The notes: generated by a model not told the origin, from the letters alone. Shown: positions 6,889 to 14,901, numbered from the stretch's first letter. The stretch: 22,110 nucleotides of DNA from CFX2 sp014338005 (GCA_030263555.1 SZPE01000074.1:1-22110), one strand, 5' to 3'. Numbers and translations: made by a program.

Positions 6889-8934
6889 ATGAACGGTTAT
6901 TGGGGTTTGAAACGTTTTCGTTTTCTCGAACGCCGAGGGCTGCATCTCGGCGAAAATACCGTCCTGCTGCTGCTGGCCGTCATGGTTGGCCTGGCGACCG
7001 GCGTCAGCGTCTGGCTGTTTGACCTGGGGATTGAGTTTTTCCATCATCTCTTTTACGACTGGCTGGCGGTCGAAGTTCTGGGCCATATCCTGGGCGCCGC
7101 AGCGGTAGTCGTCAGTCTGGGGCTGGCCGGGCTGGTCGTGGGCTGGATGATGGAACGGTTCGTCGGCGCGGAGCGGCATCACGGCCTAGCCGGGATTATC
7201 GAGGCGGTGGCGCTGGCGGGGGGACGCCTGCGCTACCAAGTGATGCCGGTTAAAGCGGCGGCGGCAGCGCTCTCTCTGGGGGCGGGCGCGTCGGTCGGGC
7301 CGGAAGCGCCCAGTGTGGTGATCGGCGCGCACATCGGCTCGTTTTTCGGTCAAAAGCTGCACCTGTCTGAAGAACGGATGCGCCTGCTGGTGGCCGCCGG
7401 GTCGGCCAGCGCCATTGCCGCTGCCTTCCGCGCGCCCATTGCCGGCGTGTTTTTCAGCATGGAAGTCATCCTCAACGGCGAGTTTTCGACCGGCTCGTTC
7501 AGCGTGGTGGTGCTGGCCTCGGTGATCGCCTCGGTGTTCATCCAGGCGCTCACCGGCGTGACGCCTGTCCTGGGGCGTCTGAATTTTACGATGGGCGGCC
7601 CTGCCGAAATCGTGCTGTATGCGGGGCTGGGGCTGCTGCTGGCCCCGGTATCGGTGGCTTTTATCCATGTCGTCCACTGGCAGCATGACCTGTGGCATAA
7701 ATACGTGCATCTACGGCGACCGTTTAAAGCGGCACTGGCCGGGGTGCTGGTCGGTGTGGTGGCGATTTTTCTGCCGCAGCTCATGGGGCCGGGGCGCGAG
7801 ACGATGGCCGCCGTGCTGAATGCCGGCGAAAGTTTCTCCTTCGGCTTGCTGCTGGTGCTGGGGTTCGGCAAGCTGCTGATGACGGCGGTCAGCCTCGCCG
7901 GCGGTTTCGTGGGTGGCATCTTCGCGCCGACGCTGTTCGTTGGCACGATGCTGGGCGGCGCGTTCGGGCTGCTGGCGGCCAGTGTCGCCCCGCCCGAACT
8001 GACCGGCAGCCCGCAGGCCTATGCTATCGCCGGCATGGCCGCCGTGATGGCCGGCGTCGTGCGCGCGCCGATCACCGGCATCCTGCTGGTATTTGAACTG
8101 ACCAACGACTACCGCCTGATTTTGCCGATCATGTTCACGACCGTGATCTGCGTTTACCTGACCGAACGGCTGGTGCCGGCGGGCATTGATACCCTGACCC
8201 TGCTGCACAGCGGCCTACGGCTGGAACAGGGGCGCGACGTGGATGTGATGCAGGGCATCACCGTCGGCGAAGCCATGCATACCCCGCCGCCGACCATTCA
8301 TGAAAGCGTCAGTCTGCGCGAACTGCGCGACCGGCTGCGCCAAACCCAGACGCGCTGTTTGTGTGTGGTCAACCATGAAGGGCTGCTGGCCGGCATCGTC
8401 ACGCTCGGCGATTTGCAGGGCGCGTTTGAGTCCAACCACGACCGCCCGCTGACGGTCGGTGACATCTGCACGCGCCAGGTCATCACGGCTGCGCCGGATG
8501 ACGTACTGTGGACGGCCATTCGCAGCATGAGCGCCCGCGACATCGGCGGCCTTCCGGTTGTCAAGCCCGGCACGCGCGAGCTGGTCGGCCTGCTGACGCG
8601 AGACTGCATAGTGCGCGCCTACAGCATTGCGGTCATCCACAAACGCGAACAGCAGCACCGCGCCGGACAGATCCGCCTCAATACCCTGACCGGCGCGCGG
8701 GTGGTGGAACGGCACGTCCGCCCGGACGCGCCCATCGCCGGCCAGAAAATCCGGGATGTGCGCTGGCCCACCGAAAGCGTGGTCGCGTCCATCCGGCGCG
8801 GCGGCAAACTGATCGTCCCGCACGGCATCACCGAAATCCGCGCCGGGGATACATTAACGGTCGTCGTCGCGCCGGAGAACGAGGGCGATCTCAACGATCT
8901 GTTCAGGCAGGACAGCGCCCCTCAGCCGGATTAA
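6889..8934 (+). CDS. CLC-family chloride channel/transporter with CBS pair and RCK_C domain
   Basis: CLC proteins move chloride (or fluoride) across the inner membrane as channels or as Cl-/H+ antiporters. From the ATG at 6889 the protein has 681 residues. In-frame starts at 6841 and 6859 overlap a palindrome, and none of the three has a strong ribosome site. The membrane part (about 20-435) keeps the gating glutamate in GPEAP (E139, matching E148 of E. coli ClcA), GIFAP (344-348) and the chloride-site tyrosine in TNDY (Y408). It lacks the GSGIP serine motif (HHGLAG instead). The internal proton glutamate (E203 of ClcA) is replaced by valine in FSMEV (V193). Two CBS domains (about 458-582) and a TrkA-C/RCK_C domain (about 595-675, ending RAGDTLTVVV) suggest control by nucleotide or small-ligand binding. 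It converges on the response regulator with only 9 bases between the stops and no terminator. Confidence 0.92.
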   Translation: MNGYWGLKRFRFLERRGLHLGENTVLLLLAVMVGLATGVSVWLFDLGIEFFHHLFYDWLAVEVLGHILGAAAVVVSLGLAGLVVGWMMERFVGAERHHGLAGIIEAVALAGGRLRYQVMPVKAAAAALSLGAGASVGPEAPSVVIGAHIGSFFGQKLHLSEERMRLLVAAGSASAIAAAFRAPIAGVFFSMEVILNGEFSTGSFSVVVLASVIASVFIQALTGVTPVLGRLNFTMGGPAEIVLYAGLGLLLAPVSVAFIHVVHWQHDLWHKYVHLRRPFKAALAGVLVGVVAIFLPQLMGPGRETMAAVLNAGESFSFGLLLVLGFGKLLMTAVSLAGGFVGGIFAPTLFVGTMLGGAFGLLAASVAPPELTGSPQAYAIAGMAAVMAGVVRAPITGILLVFELTNDYRLILPIMFTTVICVYLTERLVPAGIDTLTLLHSGLRLEQGRDVDVMQGITVGEAMHTPPPTIHESVSLRELRDRLRQTQTRCLCVVNHEGLLAGIVTLGDLQGAFESNHDRPLTVGDICTRQVITAAPDDVLWTAIRSMSARDIGGLPVVKPGTRELVGLLTRDCIVRAYSIAVIHKREQQHRAGQIRLNTLTGARVVERHVRPDAPIAGQKIRDVRWPTESVVASIRRGGKLIVPHGITEIRAGDTLTVVVAPENEGDLNDLFRQDSAPQPD

Positions 8935-8943
8935 CGCGCGGCC

Positions 8944-9627
8944 TTAAGCCATCTCCAGCTTGTAGCCCACGCCCCACACGGTTTCGATGCCGGCCTGCAT
9001 CCCGGCCAGTTTGTGCCGCAGGTGGGCGATATGCACGTCTACGGTGCGCGTTTCCCCGGCGAAGTCGAAGCCCCATACCACGTCCAGCAGCTTTTCCCGC
9101 GAGAACACCACGCCGGGGTTCTGCGCCAGCGCCAGCAGCAGATCGAACTCCTTCATGCGTAAATCCACCGGACGGTTTTCAACCAGCGCCAGCCGTCTTT
9201 CCGGGTAGATGCTGAGGTTGCCGATGACGATGGGCGTGCCCTCGTCGGCGGCGGCAGGGCGGGGGGACGCCCGGCGCAGAATAGCCCGAACGCGAGCCAC
9301 CAGTTCGCGCGGGTTGAACGGTTTGGTCAGGTAATCGTCCGCACCCAGTTCCAGCCCCACGATGCGATCTACATCCTCGGTGCGCGCCGTCAGCATGATG
9401 ATCGGCACGTCGGACTGCGCCCGCACGCGGCGGCAGACTTCCCAGCCGTCCAGCCCCGGCAGCATCAGGTCCAGCACCACCAGAGCCGGTTTTTCGGCCA
9501 GGATGCGCGCCAGAGCGATCTGGCCGTCGGTGGTGCTGGTGACGGTATAATTGGCCTGTTCCAGGTACATCTTCGCCAGATCAATGATATGCTGCTCGTC
9601 GTCTACCAGGAAAATGGTTTCGCTCAT
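8944..9627 (-). CDS. OmpR/PhoB-family response regulator
   Basis: A 227-residue two-component regulator. The receiver domain (1-120) has the acidic pair D9-D10, phosphoacceptor D53 in LVVLDLMLPGLDGWE, switch T80 and K102 in DDYLTKPF. The C-terminal winged helix (about 130-225) includes LRMKEFDLLLALAQNPG and the recognition region TRTVDVHIAHLRHKL, ending GVGYKLEMA. Phosphorylation should promote dimerisation and DNA binding. No histidine kinase is encoded in this window, so it is an orphan here. Its ATG overlaps the TGA of the upstream CorC-type gene (ATGA), and it has no clear ribosome site of its own, so translation is coupled. Targets are unknown; the dyad at the operon promoter is one candidate. 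Confidence 0.95.
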   Translation of the reverse strand: MSETIFLVDDEQHIIDLAKMYLEQANYTVTSTTDGQIALARILAEKPALVVLDLMLPGLDGWEVCRRVRAQSDVPIIMLTARTEDVDRIVGLELGADDYLTKPFNPRELVARVRAILRRASPRPAAADEGTPIVIGNLSIYPERRLALVENRPVDLRMKEFDLLLALAQNPGVVFSREKLLDVVWGFDFAGETRTVDVHIAHLRHKLAGMQAGIETVWGVGYKLEMA

Positions 9628-10922
9628 ATCGTGAAATCCGCCTTCGCTTCGTCCGGCGGGACCGGCTTCACCAGCACTTTATCCACGCGCCGACCGTCCA
9701 TGTCCATCACCTCAAAACCGAAGCCGCCCCACTCAAAACGGTCGGCAGCCGCCGGGATGCGCCCCAGATGCGCCATGATGAACCCGCCGAGCGTCTGGTA
9801 ATGGCCTTCTTCTTCCTCCGGCAGGTCTTTGATATCCAGCAGGTCTTTCAGGTCTTCCACCGGCAGCAGCCCGTCCAGCAGCCACGAGCCGTCGGCGCGC
9901 TCCGTCACCTGCGGGCGTTCGATGTCGCCGACGATTTCTTCGATCAGGTCGTTGATCGTCACCAGCCCTTCCACGCCGCCATGTTCGCCGATCACCAGCG
10001 CGATATGCTTGCGCGACTGTTTGAACAGTTCCAGCACGCTGGAGGCCGGGGCGCTTTCCGGCACGAACAGCGGTTCGCGCAGGCAGCTTTTTAAGTCTAC
10101 CGGCTGGCCGGTGAGGGCGCGGTTGAGCAGGTCTTTGGCGCGCACGACACCGACTACATGATCGAGCGCCCCCTGCGCCACCGGGAAGCGGGAATGGCCG
10201 CTGGCGATGATTTTGTCCAAGTTGTCTTCCAGCGGGTCGTCCAGGTTCAGCCATTCGATTTCGGTGCGGGGGATCATCATCAGGTCTACCCGCCGGTCGC
10301 CCAGGCTAAAGACTCCGGCGACCATTTCTTCCTCGCCCTCCTCAAACACCCCGGCCTCGATGCCCTGGCGAATGAGCGCCGCGATTTCCGCCTCCGTCAC
10401 CGGCGGCTCGTCGGACGGGCGCGCGCCGATGATCGCCAGCACCAGATTGGTGGACGCGCCCAGAAAACGCACAATGGGCGCGCTGATGACCGACAGCAGC
10501 CGCATGACGGGCATGATCGCCAGCGTGATACGTTCGGGGTTCTGCATCGCCAGCCGTTTTGGCACCAGTTCGCCGACCACCAGCGAGAGGTACGTCGTCA
10601 GCAGGACGACCAGCGTCAGGGCAACCGGCTGGCTGTACGGCTCCAGCGCCGGGATAAGCCGGTTGATCTCGTCCGCCAGCTGCCCGGCCACCGTCGCGCC
10701 GCCGAAGGCGCCGGCCAGGATGCCGATGAGCGTGATACCGATCTGCGTGGTGGACAGGAAGCGGTTGGGGTCCTGCTGCATGTGCAGCGTCAGGCGCGCG
10801 CGCGGGTCGCCATCGTCGGCCAACTGCTGCAAACGCGCCCGCCGCACCGAAATAAAAGCCGCTTCCGACATCGCCAGGAGGCCGTTTAAAAGGGTGATAA
10901 ACAGAATAATCAACAGCTCCAT
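9624..10922 (-). CDS. CNNM/CBS/CorC-HlyC membrane protein (hemolysin-C/CorC family)
   Basis: Members of this family are CNNM-type membrane proteins implicated in Mg2+/Co2+ handling; the 'hemolysin' name is historical. I start it at the ATG at 10922 (432 residues), because MELLIILFITLLNGLLAMSE is the standard first helix; the longer frame to 11066 overlaps the previous gene and is low quality. The CNNM domain (1-195) carries the SEAAF motif (19-23), TTQIGITL (58-65) and VVGELVPKRLA (115-125). The CBS pair covers about 210-334 (MMIPRTEI, SRFPV, GLVTINDLIEEIVGDI). The CorC_HlyC domain (about 345-422) begins DGLLPVEDL. It sits 19 bases after the acetyltransferase gene and overlaps the response regulator by 4 bases: one operon. 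The ion substrate cannot be told from the sequence. Confidence 0.95.
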   Translation of the reverse strand: MELLIILFITLLNGLLAMSEAAFISVRRARLQQLADDGDPRARLTLHMQQDPNRFLSTTQIGITLIGILAGAFGGATVAGQLADEINRLIPALEPYSQPVALTLVVLLTTYLSLVVGELVPKRLAMQNPERITLAIMPVMRLLSVISAPIVRFLGASTNLVLAIIGARPSDEPPVTEAEIAALIRQGIEAGVFEEGEEEMVAGVFSLGDRRVDLMMIPRTEIEWLNLDDPLEDNLDKIIASGHSRFPVAQGALDHVVGVVRAKDLLNRALTGQPVDLKSCLREPLFVPESAPASSVLELFKQSRKHIALVIGEHGGVEGLVTINDLIEEIVGDIERPQVTERADGSWLLDGLLPVEDLKDLLDIKDLPEEEEGHYQTLGGFIMAHLGRIPAAADRFEWGGFGFEVMDMDGRRVDKVLVKPVPPDEAKADFTI

Positions 10923-10941
10923 GAAGGCGGGGGAACCCTTT

Positions 10942-11952
10942 CTACACGACATCCCAGCGCATATGAACGACCTCACGCCGGGGCGAAAAACCGTACCGGC
11001 GCAGAATACCCCGGCTGGTAGTGCGGTCGGCAGGGTATTCCAGGGTGAGCGCCAGCGACGCGCCAAAACGCCGTACTGCCGTATTTAACAGCGCCTCGTC
11101 GTACACTCCTTCATAATCCGGGTGGACGATTAACGTAAGCTGCGCCGAGCCGGACATAAAACCGGTTTCGACCCACAGCGCCGCCAGCAGGTGGGAGGGG
11201 TCTTCGGCGCGGATAATCAGGCGTTCGATTCCGCGCAGGTTCAGCCAGTCCGCCACCAGCCGCCCCAGGGGACGGCGAAAGAGGCTGGTATGCAGGGGGC
11301 GCAGCCAGCCCAATCCGCCCCGTTCCACCGGGTAAACCTGCTCCGCCAGCTGGTATTCCACCCGCCATTCATCGCCGCGCCGCCGCGTGATATATGGCGC
11401 AGCCGGCAGCGGCGAAGGGCGGGTCGCGCCGGGGGAGCGCCGCCAGGTGATCCAGGTGCGTTCTTCGACGAAACCCAGCCGCCGGTACAGGCGCTGCGCG
11501 CCGTCGTTGTCGCCGTCCACCTGGAGGATGGCTTTTGTGCCGCCCTGCTGCCGGATCATCTCCAGGCTGGCCTGCATCAAACGCAGGGCGATTCCCTGCC
11601 GCCGGTAATCGGGGTGGACGGCCACATTGGCGATAATCCAGGCTTTCGCCAGGTCGCCCGGCGCGTTGGCCGGATAAACGGACACGTTGCCAATCAGCCG
11701 GGCATCCTGCACCCAGACGTAACCCAGGCTCATGCCCTGCGCCAGCTCGCTGATATTTTGCAGCACGTTCAGCCCGACGCTCAACCGGCTGAGGGAGCGC
11801 ATTTCGCGGATGGCGCTGCGTCCGCCGCCGTCCATGCTGGATTCAAATGCAATTTCCAGCAGGTCGGCCAGCGGGCCAAGATCGGTTCGGAGGTTGACGG
11901 GGCGCAGTCCATCCAACGCGGCAGAGTCGTCGGAGATGGGAATATCGGTCAC
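10942..11952 (-). CDS. GNAT-family N-acetyltransferase, probable double-domain
   Basis: A 336-residue protein with one clear GNAT domain. The acetyl-CoA site is NVAVHPDYRRQGIALRLM (109-126), with the RRQGIA pyrophosphate loop. It is followed by the typical NDGAQRLYRRLGFVEE (149-164). The C-terminal half (about 190-336) also looks GNAT-like in its ending (TTSRGILRRYGFSPRREVVHMRW) but lacks an obvious acetyl-CoA loop, so it is probably a degenerate second domain. The start is GTG at 11952, chosen because GAGG lies 8 bases upstream. It is the first gene of the operon with the CorC-type protein and the response regulator. The acceptor substrate is unknown; the position next to a CorC-type protein is not informative by itself. 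Confidence 0.88.
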   Translation of the reverse strand: MTDIPISDDSAALDGLRPVNLRTDLGPLADLLEIAFESSMDGGGRSAIREMRSLSRLSVGLNVLQNISELAQGMSLGYVWVQDARLIGNVSVYPANAPGDLAKAWIIANVAVHPDYRRQGIALRLMQASLEMIRQQGGTKAILQVDGDNDGAQRLYRRLGFVEERTWITWRRSPGATRPSPLPAAPYITRRRGDEWRVEYQLAEQVYPVERGGLGWLRPLHTSLFRRPLGRLVADWLNLRGIERLIIRAEDPSHLLAALWVETGFMSGSAQLTLIVHPDYEGVYDEALLNTAVRRFGASLALTLEYPADRTTSRGILRRYGFSPRREVVHMRWDVV

Positions 11953-11987
11953 GGAGACATCCTCGGCAGTCAGCCTTCTGGGTCATC

Positions 11988-12005
11988 ACGCTTTACTCAA
12001 AGCGT
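11988..12005. promoter_or_regulatory. dyad overlapping the acetyltransferase-operon promoter
   Basis: ACGCTTT (11988-11994) and AAAGCGT (11999-12005) form a 7-bp inverted repeat around ACTC. It covers the -10 box and likely start of the minus-strand promoter at 12001-12029, a classic place for a repressor operator. The operon's own response regulator is one possible ligand, but OmpR-type sites are usually direct repeats, so this is only a guess. Confidence 0.4.
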
Positions 12006-12029
12006 AACGTTTGGTCTGGCGCATGTCAA
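12001..12029 (-). promoter_or_regulatory. promoter of acetyltransferase-CorC-response regulator operon
   Basis: On the minus strand a perfect TTGACA (-35, 12024-12029) is followed after 17 bases by TACGCT (-10, 12001-12006). Transcription would begin near 11993 and give a leader of about 40 bases before the GTG start. Confidence 0.6.
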
Positions 12030-12081
12030 CCGATTCGTGCCACAGCCGCGCCGTCGCCCAATCGCCGGGCAAGCGTCGGGC

Positions 12082-12109
12082 TTGAAGTGAGGTTCGCATG
12101 TGTTACACT
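12082..12109 (+). promoter_or_regulatory. promoter of the SUMF1-domain gene
   Basis: TTGAAG (12082-12087) and TACACT (12104-12109) are 16 bases apart, and a TG at 12101-12102 makes an extended -10. The predicted start is near 12116, about 40 bases before the ATG at 12156. It is divergent to the acetyltransferase operon promoter. Confidence 0.6.
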
Positions 12110-12155
12110 TGGGTGCAATTTGTCCTTTGCGGACGATTCAGACGGAGTTGTGTTT

Positions 12156-13607
12156 ATGTCACGAAATTACGGCACGTTACGCGGACGCCGTTCTGGCAGC
12201 GCGGCGTGGCAGTGGATCACCATCGGTTTTGTAATCGGGTTCGGGTGCGCGGCAGTGGTAGGGCTGGCGCTGGTGATCGGCGCGGCGTCCGGTGTGTTTG
12301 GCGAGGATGCCGCCGGTTTCCTGGTCGCGGGGCGGCCTTCGCAAACGCCGTTTGTCATCACCGCCACGCCCGAACCGGCCACGCCCACCCTGCCCCCGAC
12401 CGAAGTGCTGGTTTCGCCCACGCCGCAGCCGACCATCGGCCAGGTGGAAGCCCTGGCCCCCACGCCCACGCCCACCACCGATCCGGCTGAAATCCAGATC
12501 GAGCCAAGCGCCACGCCGACCGAAGCGCCGACAGCCGCCCAATCTGGCGCATTGAACGTCGGCGCCCAGAGCGCCATCCCCGACGCGCTGCAAGGCCAGC
12601 TTACCGAGCTGCGCGCGGTGGACGGCGGCACGTTCCAGATGGGGACAACCGCGCAGGAAGTCGCGGCTGCCGTCAACGAATGCGTGAACGTTTTTGAGGG
12701 CAACTGCCTGCTGGCCTACGGCGAGGACTCGTCGCCGCCGCATAATGTGACGGTTGACCCCTTCCAGATGGAAGTGACCGAGGTCACTTACGCGCAGTTC
12801 ATCGCCTTTTTGAACTGGATGGGACCCAACAGCCACCGCAGCGGCTGCGACGGGCAAATCTGCGCTGCCACCCGCGCCGAAGACCAGAACAGCAACATCA
12901 TTTTTGACAGCGCCAATTACCGTGTCAACCCGGTTATCGCCAACCACCCGGTTACGGGCGTGACGTGGTACGGCGCGCGTAAATACTGCGCCACGCTCAA
13001 CCGCCGCCTACCGACCGAGGCCGAATGGGAGCGCGCGGCGCGCGGCCCGCAGAACTTCCTGTATCCCTGGGGCAATACCTTTGATACCGCGCTTGCCAAT
13101 ACCAGCCGGCCCAGGGTAGACCCGGCGCTGGACGGCTCGGAGCCGGTCGGCACATACCCACAGGGGGCCAGCGCCTACGGGATGCTGGATATGGCCGGCA
13201 ACGTGGCCGAATGGGTGAGCGACTGGTATTCGGCAGCCTTTTACACGCAGCAGGCGCAGTCGCCGTCGGCCATCATCAACCCAACCGGGCCGGTCGCCGG
13301 GACGGAAAAGGTCGTGCGCGGCGGCTCGTGGGATGCCGTGCCGTTTTTCGCCCGCAGCGTCCACCGCCAGAGCTTTGACCCGGCCAGCCAGGCTTTGTGG
13401 ATTGGTTTCCGCTGCGCCGCCGACCTGAACACCGGCGCGCAGGTGCTGCCGGGCGTAAACCCGGCGGGCAGCGGGCAGCCGCTGGCCCAACCCAGCGCCG
13501 AGGCCGGCAGCGAGGAAGAAAACACCGCCAACAGCCAGCCGACGCTGGCCCCGCCGCCCGCAACCCCCACCAGCAGCGGGCCGCTGCCCACCCTGCCACC
13601 TGGATAA
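12156..13607 (+). CDS. membrane-anchored SUMF1/formylglycine-generating-enzyme-fold protein, cysteine-less
   Basis: The ATG at 12156 has GGAG 8 bases upstream and gives 483 residues. The order is: short basic cytoplasmic N-terminus; one transmembrane helix (about 18-45); Pro/Thr-rich linker (about 60-130, with PTPTPTT); FGE-sulfatase domain (about 150-422); and a disordered Pro/Ser-rich tail (423-483). Domain landmarks are GGTFQMG (157-163), RRLPTEAEWERAARG (283-297), MAGNVAEWVSDWY (346-358), VRGGSWD (387-393) and GFRCAAD (417-423). In true formylglycine-generating enzymes two cysteines follow GGS(Y/W/F); here those positions read DAVPFFA, with alanine at 394 and 399. Sulfatase activation is therefore unlikely, and an extracytoplasmic binding or structural role is more probable. 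No sulfatase gene lies nearby. The gene stands alone between its own promoter and terminator. Confidence 0.9.
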   Translation: MSRNYGTLRGRRSGSAAWQWITIGFVIGFGCAAVVGLALVIGAASGVFGEDAAGFLVAGRPSQTPFVITATPEPATPTLPPTEVLVSPTPQPTIGQVEALAPTPTPTTDPAEIQIEPSATPTEAPTAAQSGALNVGAQSAIPDALQGQLTELRAVDGGTFQMGTTAQEVAAAVNECVNVFEGNCLLAYGEDSSPPHNVTVDPFQMEVTEVTYAQFIAFLNWMGPNSHRSGCDGQICAATRAEDQNSNIIFDSANYRVNPVIANHPVTGVTWYGARKYCATLNRRLPTEAEWERAARGPQNFLYPWGNTFDTALANTSRPRVDPALDGSEPVGTYPQGASAYGMLDMAGNVAEWVSDWYSAAFYTQQAQSPSAIINPTGPVAGTEKVVRGGSWDAVPFFARSVHRQSFDPASQALWIGFRCAADLNTGAQVLPGVNPAGSGQPLAQPSAEAGSEEENTANSQPTLAPPPATPTSSGPLPTLPPG

Positions 13608-13616
13608 AACCAACCT

Positions 13617-13650
13617 GCCCCTTTCTTCAATCGAGAAAGGGGCTTTTTTT
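13617..13650 (+). terminator. strong intrinsic terminator after the SUMF1-domain gene
   Basis: A perfect 10-bp stem (GCCCCTTTCT at 13617-13626 with AGAAAGGGGC at 13634-13643) encloses a 7-base loop and is followed directly by seven T residues (13644-13650). It starts 10 bases after the stop codon. Confidence 0.93.
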
Positions 13651-13671
13651 CGATGCCGCGCGCGGCCATAA

Positions 13672-13677
13672 TATAAT
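13672..13677 (+). promoter_or_regulatory. consensus -10 box for the alpha/beta hydrolase gene
   Basis: TATAAT at 13672-13677 is a perfect -10, 57 bases before the chosen ATG. The -35 position (TTCGAT, 13649-13654) is weak and overlaps the end of the preceding terminator's T-tract, so termination and re-initiation are packed within about 60 bases. Confidence 0.6.
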
Positions 13678-13733
13678 TGGAAATTAATAATCTGCTGCCG
13701 GAAAAATCTGATAAACAAACTGGAGGCGCGGGA

Positions 13734-14855
13734 ATGGTGGTTTCAAAATCGTCGCTGGCATGGGTGCAGGGGTATTATAAACGCGGCGTCGGCACGGTCC
13801 CGAATACGCAGGTGGCCCACTATCGCATCAGCGATCTGGTCAATCGCGGCTTTTTATCGGCCAACGAGGGGCGCGGGTTTTTGCTGGAGCGCGGCCTGGT
13901 GGATTTCGCCTGGCAGGTCATCTGGCCGGAGGATTTCGACACCCCGGACGACATGCTGGAAAGACGCCTGGCCGATGTCGAAGGTTACGCCATCTTCATT
14001 CACGGCTGGACGGGCAACCATACCATCTGGGAAGACCTGCCGGGTATGGTGGTGAAGACCAACCGCCGGCTGGTGGCGTTTTCGGTTGACCACAATGGTT
14101 TTGGCGAAACGCGCTTCGTGGATACAACACCCGCCCTGGATACCTGCTGCCCGCCGTCGGCCATGTTCACCATCGAAAAATGGGTGAACCTGCTCAAAAT
14201 CCGCCGACAGCCGGGTGACCCGATGCCGAAGGTGATTAATTTCGTCGGCCACAGCATGGGCGGCGCGGCGCTGTTTTACCTCAACCCCATCTTCTGGCGG
14301 ATGGGCGAGGAAACGCGCTACGCCATCGCCCCGGCGCTGCTGCTTAACGACGCCATACACCGGGCGTTTTATACCGCCATGGGGCTGGGCATCGGGCTGG
14401 TGAACCGCATCAAACTGTTCGAGCCGATTGAACAGCTTATCAAACCGAACATGATTGATACGCTGTGCGGCGGGTCGGACGATTACGTCAAACAGGCGCA
14501 CGCCCGGCAGTACAGCGAAACGCCGCGCGGCGTGATCGCGGCCACCTTCCAGGCGATGGGAATGCTCAACAACTGGGAAATCGCCCGCAAGTGGGATTTG
14601 TTCCGCGTGCTGCTGGGCCACAAAGACGCGCTGGTGGGCCTGCTGCCGATGATGGACCTGCTCAGTTCGCTGGAAGTGCCGTCGGCCAATATACGGGTGG
14701 TGGCCGGGTCGCATTATATGTTCAGCGTCGGGCGCGAAACGGCCTTCCAGCACGCGCAGAACCGCGAACTGGCAATAGACGACATCCTGATGCTGCACCG
14801 GCAGGCCTACAGCCTGCAAAAAACCGGCCAGAGCGGCAGCCGGGGCTTCGGTTAA
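13734..14855 (+). CDS. alpha/beta hydrolase-fold protein
   Basis: The ATG at 13734 has GGAGG 7 bases upstream and gives 373 residues; the longer frame from TTG at 13677 overlaps the -10 box. The fold signatures are HGWTGNHTIW (90-99, oxyanion region), nucleophile S174 in GHSMGG (172-177), a likely acid D298 in LLGHKDALVG and a likely base H327 in AGSHYMFS. There is no signal peptide, so it should be cytoplasmic or membrane-peripheral. The long insert between the nucleophile and the acid (about 185-290), including the hydrophobic AMGLGIGLVNRIKLF, probably forms a lid over a non-polar substrate. The N-terminal 80 residues show no domain I recognise. Esterase or lipase activity is a reasonable inference but the substrate is unknown. 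It stands alone. Confidence 0.85.
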   Translation: MVVSKSSLAWVQGYYKRGVGTVPNTQVAHYRISDLVNRGFLSANEGRGFLLERGLVDFAWQVIWPEDFDTPDDMLERRLADVEGYAIFIHGWTGNHTIWEDLPGMVVKTNRRLVAFSVDHNGFGETRFVDTTPALDTCCPPSAMFTIEKWVNLLKIRRQPGDPMPKVINFVGHSMGGAALFYLNPIFWRMGEETRYAIAPALLLNDAIHRAFYTAMGLGIGLVNRIKLFEPIEQLIKPNMIDTLCGGSDDYVKQAHARQYSETPRGVIAATFQAMGMLNNWEIARKWDLFRVLLGHKDALVGLLPMMDLLSSLEVPSANIRVVAGSHYMFSVGRETAFQHAQNRELAIDDILMLHRQAYSLQKTGQSGSRGFG

Positions 14856-14866
14856 ACCCGCGCGCG

Positions 14867-14895
14867 TTGACGAACCCCGGCGGACATGCTAGAGT
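14867..14895 (+). promoter_or_regulatory. strong promoter upstream of the PIN-TRAM gene
   Basis: TTGACG (14867-14872) and TAGAGT (14890-14895) are separated by exactly 17 bases, with a TG at 14887-14888 giving an extended -10. Transcription should begin near 14902, leaving an unusually long leader of about 217 bases before the ATG at 15119. Confidence 0.65.
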
Positions 14896-14901
14896 CGAAG
14901 T

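Noticed and set aside
10923..11066. 48-residue N-terminal extension of the CorC-type protein
   Set aside because: It overlaps the acetyltransferase coding region and precedes the canonical first transmembrane helix; the ATG at 10922 is the standard start.
12156..13607. Annotation as an active formylglycine-generating enzyme
   Set aside because: The two catalytic cysteine positions are alanine, and no sulfatase is nearby.
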